NCBI RefSeq assembly: GCF_026967925.1 | Contig: NZ_JAPVBI010000001.1 | Span: 806,001-870,000, forward strand | DNA: 64,000 nucleotides | Direction of reading: 5' to 3' | Origin: Modestobacter sp. VKM Ac-2985 | GTDB lineage: Bacteria > Actinomycetota > Actinomycetes > Mycobacteriales > Geodermatophilaceae | Shown: piece after piece, positions 19,125 to 27,681 of the stretch | How the letters are laid out: the number at the start of each line of letters is the position of its first letter | Numbering within the stretch: position 1 is the first letter of the stretch | Notes under the pieces: generated by a model | Database searches by the model: none | Told to the model about the DNA's origin: nothing | What the model saw: only the letters and a program-made list of their open reading frames with translations | Position numbers and translations under genes: made by a program

Positions 19125-20120
19125 ATGAGCTCGGTGAGCCGGGTGCCGGAGATCGCAGCGCGGGACGGCGAGCGGTTGACTGCCCGCGATGCTTGGGTGA
19201 CTCTGCGCAGCTGTCGGGTCGGCGATCTGTGGCGTGCCTCCTGGTCCCGGTTCCGCTACGGCGACGGCTTCTCCCACGCGCGGGCGCTGGGCCTCCAGCT
19301 GTCGCTGGCCGCGGTGCCGCTGTTGATCGCCTCGATCGGGCTGAGCACCCTGTTGGAGCGGCCGTCCCTGCGCTTGCTGGTCGACAGGACGGTGCTGCAG
19401 CTCTCGCCCAGCGCCTCGGACGAGATGGTCCAGCGGGTGCTGTCGCCGTGGAGTGGTGAGCCGGACGGGATCCCGCTCGCCACGGCGCTGGGGCTCGCCG
19501 CGGCGGTATTCGCGATGGCGACCGCCATGGGGCAGCTGGAGCGCGGGGCCAACCGCATCTACGGCATCCAGCGGGACCGGCCCACCGTGGAGAAGTACCG
19601 CCGCGCCCTGGTGCTGGCCGGCCTCGCCGGGGTGCCGCTGCTGGTGGGCTCGCTGCTGGTGACCACGCTCGTCGCCGCGGCCGCGGCGGTGGAGGACGTC
19701 TACGACGTCGACGACGACCTCGTCGTGCTCATCGTCGGCGTGGTCGCCGTGGGACTGCTGCTCGCCGCGATCACCCTGATGCTGCGGCGGGCTCCGTACC
19801 GCCGGCAGCCCGGCTGGTCGCTGCTGGTGCTGGGGAGCGTGCTGGCCCTGGGGCTGTGGACCGGACTCACCCTGCTGCTGGCCGGCGTGCTCGACCTGCT
19901 CAGCTACCTCGGCTCGGCGTACGGACCGCTGACCGGGGTGATCGCCCTGCTGTTCTGGGCGCAGCTGACGTCCGGGGCCATCTTCCTGGCCTTCGCCGTC
20001 TCGGCAGAACTGGAGTTGGCGGCGATCCGGGTGGCGGATGGACGCATGGCGCAGGCCGGCGCAGCGGCCACCGACCGCTCCTGGTCGACGGGGTCGTCGA
20101 GAGCGGGCTCAGCGACCTGA
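19125..20120 (+). CDS. YihY/BrkB-family inner membrane protein
   Basis: A 331-residue protein of the YihY/virulence factor BrkB family. After a short cytosolic N terminus comes WRASWSRFRYGDGFSHARALGLQLSLAAVPLLIA, the family's first helix region, then about six membrane segments in total, including a late AYGPLTGVIALLFWAQLTSGAIFLAFAVSAEL typical of the family. The function is not established (once misassigned as RNase BN). ATG 19125 follows GGAGGA by about 9 bases. Confidence 0.88.
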   Translation: MSSVSRVPEIAARDGERLTARDAWVTLRSCRVGDLWRASWSRFRYGDGFSHARALGLQLSLAAVPLLIASIGLSTLLERPSLRLLVDRTVLQLSPSASDEMVQRVLSPWSGEPDGIPLATALGLAAAVFAMATAMGQLERGANRIYGIQRDRPTVEKYRRALVLAGLAGVPLLVGSLLVTTLVAAAAAVEDVYDVDDDLVVLIVGVVAVGLLLAAITLMLRRAPYRRQPGWSLLVLGSVLALGLWTGLTLLLAGVLDLLSYLGSAYGPLTGVIALLFWAQLTSGAIFLAFAVSAELELAAIRVADGRMAQAGAAATDRSWSTGSSRAGSAT

Positions 20121-20139
20121 CCGGCCGAGCTGTCGCTGG

Positions 20140-21210
20140 TCAGCCTGTGGTGCCGTCGCGCTCACCGATCTCGGGCAGCTCCTGCGTCGGTGGCCGCAGG
20201 GCACGCACCGTGCCCTCGACCGGCGCCGGGGTCGGTACCGGCGCCGCGGCGACGCCGAGGTCGTCGAACCGCCGGGTGGCCACCAGCACCGAGCGCTCGT
20301 AGGACCCGACCGTCTCGTTGTACCGGGTCAGCGCCGAGCCCAGTGCGGAACCCAACCGGGTCAGGTGACCGGACAGGGTGCTCAACCGGGCGTGCACCGT
20401 GCGGCCGGCCTCGAGCACGGCGGCGGCGTCGTGGGCCAGCCGTTCCTGCCGCCAGGAGTAGGCGACCGTGCGGAGCAGGGCCAGCAGCGTGCTCGGGGTG
20501 GCGATGATGACGTCGCGGCCGAAGCCGTGCTCCAGCAGTGCCGGCTCCGCCTCCAGGGCCGTGGTGAGGAAGCCGTCGGCGGGGACGAAGAGCACGGTGA
20601 ACGGCGCCGCGCTGCCGAACGCGCTCGGGTAACGGCGCGCGGCGAGGACGTCGACGTGGGCCCGGAGCTGCCGGGCGTGGTCGGCGACCCGCTGGGCGCG
20701 CACCGCCGGGTCGGTGGCCTGGACCGCCTCGATGTACCCGGTGAACGGCACCTTCGCGTCGACGACCACCTGCCGTCCGTCGGCCAGGGTGACGACCAGG
20801 TCGGGGCGCACGCCCGAGCCCTGGTCGGTGGTGCCGGACGGCTGCTCGACGAAGTCGCAGTGCTCCAGCAGCCCGGCCACCTCCACGACCCGGCGCAGCT
20901 GCAGCTCGCCCCACCGGCCGCGCACGTGCGGGGTGCGCAGCGCGGTGACCAGGGCGGCGGTCTCCTGGCGGAGCAGGGCCGAGGTCTGGCCGATGGTGCC
21001 CACCTGTTCCCGCAGCTCACCGTGGGCGGTGGCCCGGTCGCGCTCGATGCCGGCCAGCAGTCGGTGCAGGTGGTCCAGCGACTCGTGCACCGGCTCGAGG
21101 GCCTCCGGCGCCGCACCGGCCCGCCCGCGGACGGCCACCAGCCCGAGGGTGACGGCGGCGGCCAGGAGCGCACCGATGAGGAGCCCGACGAGCAGGGAGG
21201 CGGCGTCCAT
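20140..21210 (-). CDS. rmuC: DNA recombination protein RmuC
   Basis: A 356-residue RmuC-family protein: N-terminal membrane anchor (LLVGLLIGALLAAAVTLGLVAV), a coiled-coil region, then the endonuclease-like RmuC domain with RGRWGELQLRRVVEVAGLLEHCDF, GVRPDLVVTLADGRQVVVDAKVPF and VLFVPADGFL. RmuC limits rearrangements at inverted repeats in E. coli. ATG 21210 (MDAASLL) is preferred; the frame is open to ATG 21268-21270, which lies inside the adjacent large palindrome. Confidence 0.9.
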   Translation of the reverse strand: MDAASLLVGLLIGALLAAAVTLGLVAVRGRAGAAPEALEPVHESLDHLHRLLAGIERDRATAHGELREQVGTIGQTSALLRQETAALVTALRTPHVRGRWGELQLRRVVEVAGLLEHCDFVEQPSGTTDQGSGVRPDLVVTLADGRQVVVDAKVPFTGYIEAVQATDPAVRAQRVADHARQLRAHVDVLAARRYPSAFGSAAPFTVLFVPADGFLTTALEAEPALLEHGFGRDVIIATPSTLLALLRTVAYSWRQERLAHDAAAVLEAGRTVHARLSTLSGHLTRLGSALGSALTRYNETVGSYERSVLVATRRFDDLGVAAAPVPTPAPVEGTVRALRPPTQELPEIGERDGTTG

Positions 21211-21265
21211 GCCGGTCAGGCTGCCCGACGGGTCCGACACTTCCGGTGAGGCGCCCCAGGCGTCA

Positions 21266-21325
21266 GGCATAGGAAGCTCTTCACCCGGTCTGTGGCTCGG
21301 AACCGGGTGAAGAGCTTCCTATGCC
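21266..21325. repeat. 24-bp perfect inverted repeat between ogt and rmuC
   Basis: Arms 21266-21289 and 21302-21325 are perfect reverse complements, separated by 12 bases. The right arm contains the ogt stop codon. The stem is less GC-rich than the surroundings (it contains GGAAGCTCTTC). On the minus strand it follows ogt and precedes rmuC, so it could be a terminator/attenuator, or a dispersed repeat unit. Confidence 0.7.
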
Positions 21326-21858
21326 CGGGTGGGGACGGGGGCGTGCGCGGCCTCGTGGTCGAGCAGCCAGCGCTTCACCGGCGTGCCCCAGCGGAAGCCG
21401 CCCAGGCCGCCGCCGGTGGACAGCACCCGGTGGCAGGGGACGAACAGCGCCGCGGCGTTGCGCGCGCAGGCACCTGCCGCCGCACGGACGGCGGACGGGC
21501 GGCCGCAGCGCTCGGCGAAGGCGGCGTAGGTGTCGGGCTGCCCGGCGGGCACGGTGCGCAGCACCTCCCAGGCGTCGGTGAGGAAGGGGCCCGAGCGCTG
21601 GCGCACCGGCACCGCGTCGATCGCGGTCACGTCGCCGGCGGTGAAGGCGGCGACGACGTCGAGCACCGGCAGGCCGTCGGCACGCTCGACCCAGGTCGGC
21701 CGCAGTGAGCGGTGCACGACGGGCAGGAGCTCGCCGACGTCGTCGGTCCAGCCGCTGGCCAGCACGACGTCCGTGCCGTCGGGGTCGGTGGTGACGAGCA
21801 CGGTGAACGGTCCGGGCGGGGTGTCCGTGGTCGCGTAGCGGGCAGCTGCGGTGGTCAT
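21319..21858 (-). CDS. ogt: Methylated-DNA-protein-cysteine methyltransferase
   Basis: A 179-residue O6-alkylguanine-DNA alkyltransferase. The acceptor cysteine is in FVPCHRVLSTGGGLGGFRWG, with the preceding helix-turn-helix PDTYAAFAERCGRPSAVRAAAGACARN. It transfers the alkyl group from guanine to itself in a suicide reaction. It overlaps the stop of the upstream Ada-AlkA gene by 4 bases, so both repair proteins are made together. Confidence 0.93.
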   Translation of the reverse strand: MTTAAARYATTDTPPGPFTVLVTTDPDGTDVVLASGWTDDVGELLPVVHRSLRPTWVERADGLPVLDVVAAFTAGDVTAIDAVPVRQRSGPFLTDAWEVLRTVPAGQPDTYAAFAERCGRPSAVRAAAGACARNAAALFVPCHRVLSTGGGLGGFRWGTPVKRWLLDHEAAHAPVPTRA

Positions 21859-23357
21859 GACGGGCTCCGTTCAGGAGTGGTGCCGCGGGTGAACAGGGAG
21901 GGGACGGCCAGCGCCCACAGGTGCATGACGGCGTAGGAGCGCCACGGCCGCCAGCGGGCCGCGGCGTCGGCGTCGGAGCTGCCCAGGGCGGTCAGGCTGC
22001 GCCGCAGCGCCAGGTCGCCGGGCAGCCAGACGTCCGGGTCGGCCAGCCCGCGCAGCCCGACGAGCGCCGCCGTCCACGGGCCGATGCCGGGCAGGGCCAG
22101 CAGCTGGCGGCGGGCCTCGTCCCGGTCGGCGCCGGGATCGAGGGGGACGCTGCCCGCGGCGAGCGCCGCGGCCAGGGTGTGCACGGTGCGCCGGCGGGCA
22201 CCGGTCAGCCCGACCGCGGAGAGGTCGGCGTCCACGAGGGCGTCGGCGCGCGGGAACGCGTGGGTCAGGGTGCCGACCGGTTCGGCGAGCGGCCGGCCCG
22301 CCGCGGTGACCACCCGGGCGGTGAGCGTCCGGGCGCCGGCCACCGACACCTGCTGCCCCAGCACCGCGCGCACCGCCAGCTCCTCCGCGTCGGGGGCGGC
22401 CGGCACCCGCCGCCCGGGGGCGCCGGTCACCAGCGGGGCGAGCGCCGGGTCGGCGCCGAGCAGCGCGTCCACGGCGGCCGGGTCGGCGTCCAGGTCCAGC
22501 AGCCGCCGGCACCGGGAGACGGCCACGCCGAGGTCCCGCAGCTCGGTCAGCCGCAGCCGGGCGAGCACCGCCGGTCCGCCGTCGGGGGCCGGGGAGAGCC
22601 GGACGACGGCGGGGCCGTGCGGCAGGTCGAGCACCCGGGAGAACGTCGTCCCGTCCCACTCCTCCAGACCCGGGGTGGCGTGTGCCCCGAGGAAGAGCAG
22701 CACCTCGTCGGCGGCGAACGGCGCGCGGGCGGCCAGCCGCAGGGTCAGCCAGCCGGGGGTGCCGCCGTCGCTGCGCGGGGTGGCCGGGCGCAGCGCGGAG
22801 GGCGTCGTCGCGAACACCGACCGCACCGTGTCGTTGAACTGCCGGATGCTGGCGAACCCGGCCGCGAACGCGACGTCGGCCATCGGCAGCAGGGTGGTCT
22901 CGATCAGCAGCCGGGCGGTCTGCGCGCGCTGGGCGCGGGCCAGCGCCAGCGGGCCCACCCCGAGCTCGGTGGTGAGCAGCCGGTGCAGCTGGCGCTCGGA
23001 GTAGCCCAGCCGCGCGGCCAGCCCGCCGACCCCGCCGCGCTCGACCTCACCGTCGGCGATCAGCCGCATCGCCCGGGCGACGACGTCGGCGCGCACGTCC
23101 CACTCCGGCGACCCGGGGACGGCGTCCGGGCGGCAGCGGCGGCAGGCGCGGAAGCCGGCCGCCTGGGCCGAGGCCGCGGTGGTGTGGAAGGAGACGTTGC
23201 GCTCCAGTGGCGTGCGCGCCGGGCACGACGGGCGGCAGTAGATGCCGGTCGTGTGCACTGCGGTGACGAACCACCCGTCGAAGCGCGGGTCGCGGCTGGT
23301 GACGGCGCGATAGCAGTGCTCCGCGTCGAGCCGGCCCCGTTCCAGCACCTCGGTCAT
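21855..23357 (-). CDS. Ada-AlkA fusion: alkylation-responsive regulator and DNA-3-methyladenine glycosylase
   Basis: A 500-residue three-part protein. Residues ~15-85 are the Ada zinc-binding domain with all four cysteines (GIYCRPSCPAR and CRRCRPDA); the first of these accepts methyl phosphotriesters in E. coli Ada. An AraC-type helix-turn-helix follows (~90-190). Residues from ~205 form an AlkA N-domain plus an HhH-GPD glycosylase with LPGIGPWTAALVGLRG and the catalytic Asp in LPGDLALRR. It likely senses alkylation, activates its own operon and excises alkylated bases. This fused form is known in actinobacteria. Confidence 0.92.
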   Translation of the reverse strand: MTEVLERGRLDAEHCYRAVTSRDPRFDGWFVTAVHTTGIYCRPSCPARTPLERNVSFHTTAASAQAAGFRACRRCRPDAVPGSPEWDVRADVVARAMRLIADGEVERGGVGGLAARLGYSERQLHRLLTTELGVGPLALARAQRAQTARLLIETTLLPMADVAFAAGFASIRQFNDTVRSVFATTPSALRPATPRSDGGTPGWLTLRLAARAPFAADEVLLFLGAHATPGLEEWDGTTFSRVLDLPHGPAVVRLSPAPDGGPAVLARLRLTELRDLGVAVSRCRRLLDLDADPAAVDALLGADPALAPLVTGAPGRRVPAAPDAEELAVRAVLGQQVSVAGARTLTARVVTAAGRPLAEPVGTLTHAFPRADALVDADLSAVGLTGARRRTVHTLAAALAAGSVPLDPGADRDEARRQLLALPGIGPWTAALVGLRGLADPDVWLPGDLALRRSLTALGSSDADAAARWRPWRSYAVMHLWALAVPSLFTRGTTPERSPS

Positions 23358-23586
23358 GGCACGAGCATGGCACCGCCCGGCCCGGGTGACTGGCGGCTTT
23401 CGGACACGGCGGTGGAGGTCGTCCCGGGCGTTCGGAGCCGCCCGCGGTCGTCGGGCCCGGCCGTCGTCCGGTGGCGTGCAACCGGTTTGCCCTGCAGTCC
23501 CGGCGGCCCTAGCGTGCTCACCGGCGCCGTCGGCGGCCACGTCTCCAGTCCGGCGGCTCGACGAGCCGGTGCGCACGAGGAGGACC

Positions 23587-24168
23587 ATGGCGGTGGCCTG
23601 GCACGCCGACGCCAGGGAGCAGGCCCGGCGTGCGCGTGCCGAGCGGGACCGCGCACTGCTGGCCGGCTGCCGCCGGGGTGACAGCTCGGCCTGGCGGGCC
23701 CTGCTGGAGGACCACGAGCGGCTGGTGTTCTCCATCCCGCTGCGCTACGGCCTCAGCCATGACGACGCCGCCGACATCGCCCAGCTCACGTTCACCGAGC
23801 TGCTGCAGAGCCTCGACTCGATGACGGACGACGCGCGACTGGTCGGCTGGCTGGCCACCGTCGCGCGCCGGCAGAGCTGGCGGCTGTTGGAGCGACGGAA
23901 GCGGGAGACCGCCGTCGAGGAGGTGCCCGACAGGGCCGACGCCGACCCGGCCGAGGCCTGGACCCGGGACGAGTGGCTCTACGAGGGCCTGCTCTCGCTG
24001 GACACGCGGTGTCGCGAGCTCCTCATCGCCCTGTACCTGAGCGAGGAGTCGACCGCCTACGCCGATGTCGCGGCCCGGCTCGGGCGCCCGATCGGCAGCA
24101 TCGGCCCGACCCGCGCCCGCTGCTTGAAGCGGCTGCACGAGCTGCTCGGCGACGAGCAGGAGAACTGA
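23587..24168 (+). CDS. ECF-type RNA polymerase sigma factor
   Basis: A 193-residue sigma70-family protein. Region 2 spans about 40-110 (DHERLVFSIPLRYGLSHDDAADIAQLTFTELLQSL, then GWLATVARRQSWRLLERRKRE) and region 4 about 135-190 (LDTRCRELLIALYLSEESTAYADVAARLGRPIGSIGPTRARCLKRLHELL). Region 3 is absent, as in ECF factors. GAGGAGGA precedes ATG 23587. It heads a cluster with an anti-sigma-like protein and a CHAT protease. The motif found before three nearby genes is not seen before this gene, so it is probably not autoregulated through that motif. Confidence 0.92.
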   Translation: MAVAWHADAREQARRARAERDRALLAGCRRGDSSAWRALLEDHERLVFSIPLRYGLSHDDAADIAQLTFTELLQSLDSMTDDARLVGWLATVARRQSWRLLERRKRETAVEEVPDRADADPAEAWTRDEWLYEGLLSLDTRCRELLIALYLSEESTAYADVAARLGRPIGSIGPTRARCLKRLHELLGDEQEN

Positions 24169-24191
24169 GCGCGAGAACTCCTCGCGACGCT

Positions 24192-24221
24192 GTATCAGCC
24201 GGCCGCGGTCGCGGCACGTGC
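24192..24221 (+). promoter_or_regulatory. Putative ECF promoter, copy A
   Basis: GTATCAG (24192-24198), 14 bases, then GGCACGTGC (24213-24221). The same two blocks with the same 14-base gap occur at 29173-29202 (+) and 32040-32069 (-). The spacing from the first block to CGT (18 bases) fits a -35/-10 pair of an ECF sigma factor. It lies 43 bases before the anti-sigma-like gene and just after the sigma gene. Confidence 0.75.
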
Positions 24222-24264
24222 TCCCTGACGGGGGCGCAGGACCAGCACAGGAGGGACGGCCCAC

Positions 24265-24858
24265 ATGGTGGCGTTCGCAGACGTCGTGGACTGGGTGGAC
24301 GGGAAGCTCGACGGGCCGGCTGCGGCCCGGGTCCAGGCGGCCGTGGAGACCGATCCCGGGCTGCGTGCAGCCGCCGACTGGTTCCGGGCCTTCCGCGCCC
24401 AGGCGCAGCGGATGCCGCTGTCCGCGCCGCCGGAGCGGGTGCGGGACACGCTGATGAAGCGCTTCGCCGCCTACCGCCCACCGCCGCCCGGCCTGCTGGA
24501 GCGGGTGCGTGCGGTGATCTCCTTCGACAGCGCCACCGCGCAGCTGGCCCTCGGTGTCCGGGCCGCGGACACCGGGACGGTGCGGCACCTGGTCGTCGAG
24601 TCCCCGGTCGTCGACATCGCGCTGGACCTCTACCCCGAGGACCGGACCGTGCGGGTGGAGGGTCAGGTGCTGCCGGGCGACCCCGACGTCCCCGGGCTGG
24701 GCACCATCCGGCTGATCGCCGCGGACAGCGAGCTCGCCACCGCCTCCTCCGACGAGAACGGCCGGTTCGCCCTCCCCCCGGTGCCGCCGGGTGAGGTGCT
24801 CTTCTCCGCTGCCGTGGCCGGCGTGCTGGTCGAGGTCGACCTGCTGCTGCAGGCCTGA
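24265..24858 (+). CDS. Anti-sigma-like protein with C-terminal regulatory beta-domain
   Basis: A 197-residue cytosolic protein without membrane segment. Residues ~5-50 (DWVDGKLDGPAAARVQAAVETDPGLRAAADWFRAF) have the helix pattern of anti-sigma domains (ZAS/FecR-like), but without the zinc-binding Cys and His residues. A middle part (80-130) is beta-rich, and ~130-197 resembles a carboxypeptidase regulatory-like/Ig fold (VEGQVLP...GTIRLI... SSDENGRFALPPVPPGEV). Position after an ECF factor and before a CHAT protease makes it a candidate sigma inhibitor and protease substrate (inference). AGGAGG precedes ATG 24265. Confidence 0.65.
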   Translation: MVAFADVVDWVDGKLDGPAAARVQAAVETDPGLRAAADWFRAFRAQAQRMPLSAPPERVRDTLMKRFAAYRPPPPGLLERVRAVISFDSATAQLALGVRAADTGTVRHLVVESPVVDIALDLYPEDRTVRVEGQVLPGDPDVPGLGTIRLIAADSELATASSDENGRFALPPVPPGEVLFSAAVAGVLVEVDLLLQA

Positions 24859-24878
24859 GCCGGCGGACGGGAGCGGAC

Positions 24879-27620
24879 GTGGACGGCGACGAGGAGGTGG
24901 CGGCGGTGCTGGACGAGGCGACGACGCTGGTCCACCAGGACCCGGTAGCGGCCCGCCGCCTCGCCGTCAGCGTGCTGCCCCGGACCACGTCGGCCTTCCT
25001 GCTGGCCCGGGCCGACTACGTGCAGGCCCAGGTGCACGCCATCGAGGGCAGCCTGGACACCGCGCTCGGCCTGGTCACCCGGGCCCGGGACGGCTTCCGC
25101 TCGGCCGGGGCCGCGTTCGAGGAGCTGCGCACCGAGCTCGGCATGATGCACGTGCTCAACGAGCAGGGCCGGCACGACGAGGCCATCAGCCGCGGGCTGG
25201 CGGTGCTCGAAGTGCTCGACCGCTCCCCGGAGGTCGCGGGCGACGCCGACCGGGCCTGGTGGCTGCGCGGCACGGTCCACCGCAACCTGTCGGTGTGCCA
25301 GACGTTCGCCGGCCGCCACACCCTCGCCCTGGAGCAGGGCCGTGCCGCGGAGCGGGCGTACCTGCGCGCCGGGATGCAGGAGGACGTCGCCGTGCTGCGG
25401 CAGAACAGCGGTGAGCAGCTGCTGGACCTGGGGCGCGTGCACGAGGCGGTCGAGGCCTTCACCGAGGCGGCGGGCGCCTTCCGGGAGGCGGGCACGACGC
25501 TGCTGGAGGCCCGCTGCCTGGTCGACCTGGGCCGGGCCAGCGTCCAGGTGGGGCGCTGGACCGACGGGCTGTCGGCCTTCGATGCCGCCCGCGACCAGCT
25601 CGAGCGACTCGACGTGCGTGCCGACCTGGACCAGCTGCTGCTCCGGTCGGCCGAGGCGTGGCTGGGGCTCGGGCTGCACGACGAGGCGCTCGTGGCGTAC
25701 CAGGAGGCCGAGGAGTCGCTGCGCAGGGCCGGGCAGACCCACTACCTGGCCCAGGTGCTGACCGGGGCCGGCGTCGCCATGACCCGCCTGGGGCGCCTGG
25801 CCGATGCAGAGGAGGCGCTGACCGAGGCGACCCGGCTGCACCGCAGCCGTGGGAACGTCCCGTTGCTGGCCGAGGCACTCGTCGAGCTCGCCGACGTGCG
25901 GCATCAGCGTGACGACCTGACCGGGGCGCTGGAGCTGGCCGACGAGGCGGTGACGCTGCTCGCCGGTCAGGAGTGGACGACGCAGCTCATCTACGCCCAC
26001 CTGCGGGCCGCCGACCTCCGGATGGCCGGCTCCGCCGACCTCACCACTGCCGAGGCGCACCTCGCGGCGGCGGCCCGGCTCACCCAGCCGCTCGGGCTGC
26101 CGCCGCTGCAGTACCGGGTGGACGCCAGGACGGGCCGGCTCCGGCGTCTGCAGGGTGACGTCGCCGCCGCTCGTTCCGCCCTCCGGGCCGCCACCGGCGC
26201 GGTGGAGACGCTCCGGGCCACGCTGCCCACCGAGGCCATGCGCGCCTCGTTCCTGCGGGACGCCGCGGCGCCCTACGCCGACCAGGTCGCCCTCGAGCTG
26301 GACAGCGGCGACGTGTTGGCCGCCCTGGATGCCGCGGAGCGGTCCAAGTCCCGGGCGCTGTCGGACCTCCTCGCCCGGGTGCACCGGAGGGACGACGCCA
26401 CGGGGGAGGCGGCGCGGACCTCGGCGCTGCACGAGGAGCTGATGGCCACCTACAACGAGATGCTCCGCGAGGACCCGGACCTCGCTCCCGAGGCGCGGGC
26501 CCGCCGCCGCGCCGCGCTGCGGTCACGCGCCACCGCCACGGAGGTGGCCCTGCGAGCGGAGCGGCTGCAGGCTCCCGTCGCCGATGCCGACCCCATCGGC
26601 GCGCCGGTGAGCGCCCGCGACCTCGCAGCCCGGTTGCCCGCCGACCTCGCGGTGCTCCTCTACCAGATCGTCGATGACCGGGTGCTCGCCTTCGTCGTCG
26701 CCGGTGGCGAGGTGCGCTCTGCCGAGCACGTCAGCGACTGCGGCCGGGTGCGCCCGCTGATCCGTCAGCTCGACGCGCAGTGGCAGCGCCCGCGGATGGG
26801 CGGGGCGTTCGTCGCCCGGCACGGCGCGCGGCTGGCCGCCGCCGCGCGTCAGGTGCTCCAGGACCTCTACGCCGAGCTCGTCGCCCCGCTGGACCTGCCG
26901 GACCTGCCGCGCCTGGTCGTCGTCCCGCACGGACCGCTGCACGAGGTGCCCTTCCACGCCCTGCACGACGGTGGGCAGTGGTTGCTCGAGCGGTACCAGG
27001 TCACCGTCGCACCGAGCATGAGCGTGCTGCTGTCCACGATGGACGTCGTCCCCGCCGGTGGCCCGGCCCTCGTGATGGCGCTGCCCGACGCCGCGGCGTC
27101 CCAGGTGCAGGCCGAGGCCGTCGCCGTCGCCGCTGCGCTCCCCGGTGCCCGCGTGCACATGGGCAGCGAGGCTGACGTGCTGACGCTGCGCCGGGAGGCG
27201 CCGGGCAGCGCGGTCGTCCACGTGGCGTGCCACGGGCTGTTCCGGCCGGAGAACCCGATGTTCTCCGCTCTGCGGCTCTCCGACGGCTGGATCACCGCCG
27301 CCCAGCTGCTCGAGATCGACCTGACCGGCTCCCTGGTGACGCTGTCGGCCTGCGAGACCGGCCGCACCAACGCCGAGGGCGCCGGTGACGAGACGGTCGG
27401 GCTCGCCCGCGCCGCTCTCGGTGCAGGTGCTGCCGCCGTCGTGGTCAGCCTGTGGCTGGTCGACGACGCCGCCGCGGCCGCGCTGATGTCCCGGATGTAC
27501 GCGGAGCTCAGCACGGGCGCCACGCCCGCGGCGGCGCTGCGCACCGCCCAGTGCGCGCGTGCGCTGGCCGGCGACCACCCCTGGTACTGGGCGCCCTTCG
27601 TGCTCGTCGGAGCGCCCTGA
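24879..27620 (+). CDS. TPR-CHAT caspase-like protease
   Basis: A 913-residue protein. About the first 480 residues are helical TPR-type repeats (for example RHDEAISRGLAVLEVLDRS, LHDEALVAYQEAEESLRRAG, RLADAEEALTEATRLH). A linker leads into a C-terminal CHAT domain (~600-913) of the caspase clan. The catalytic dyad is His785 in VHVACHGLF and Cys825 in TLSACETG, and the typical end DHPWYWAPFVLVG is present, so it should be active. CHAT proteases are cytosolic and usually switched on through their repeat domain. GTG 24879 starts 20 bases after the anti-sigma-like gene. Confidence 0.93.
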   Translation: MDGDEEVAAVLDEATTLVHQDPVAARRLAVSVLPRTTSAFLLARADYVQAQVHAIEGSLDTALGLVTRARDGFRSAGAAFEELRTELGMMHVLNEQGRHDEAISRGLAVLEVLDRSPEVAGDADRAWWLRGTVHRNLSVCQTFAGRHTLALEQGRAAERAYLRAGMQEDVAVLRQNSGEQLLDLGRVHEAVEAFTEAAGAFREAGTTLLEARCLVDLGRASVQVGRWTDGLSAFDAARDQLERLDVRADLDQLLLRSAEAWLGLGLHDEALVAYQEAEESLRRAGQTHYLAQVLTGAGVAMTRLGRLADAEEALTEATRLHRSRGNVPLLAEALVELADVRHQRDDLTGALELADEAVTLLAGQEWTTQLIYAHLRAADLRMAGSADLTTAEAHLAAAARLTQPLGLPPLQYRVDARTGRLRRLQGDVAAARSALRAATGAVETLRATLPTEAMRASFLRDAAAPYADQVALELDSGDVLAALDAAERSKSRALSDLLARVHRRDDATGEAARTSALHEELMATYNEMLREDPDLAPEARARRRAALRSRATATEVALRAERLQAPVADADPIGAPVSARDLAARLPADLAVLLYQIVDDRVLAFVVAGGEVRSAEHVSDCGRVRPLIRQLDAQWQRPRMGGAFVARHGARLAAAARQVLQDLYAELVAPLDLPDLPRLVVVPHGPLHEVPFHALHDGGQWLLERYQVTVAPSMSVLLSTMDVVPAGGPALVMALPDAAASQVQAEAVAVAAALPGARVHMGSEADVLTLRREAPGSAVVHVACHGLFRPENPMFSALRLSDGWITAAQLLEIDLTGSLVTLSACETGRTNAEGAGDETVGLARAALGAGAAAVVVSLWLVDDAAAAALMSRMYAELSTGATPAAALRTAQCARALAGDHPWYWAPFVLVGAP

Positions 27621-27681
27621 CCCCTCCGCTGGAGCCCCTGGCGGACCGGATCCCACCCACCACCCACACCCGGAGGTCACG

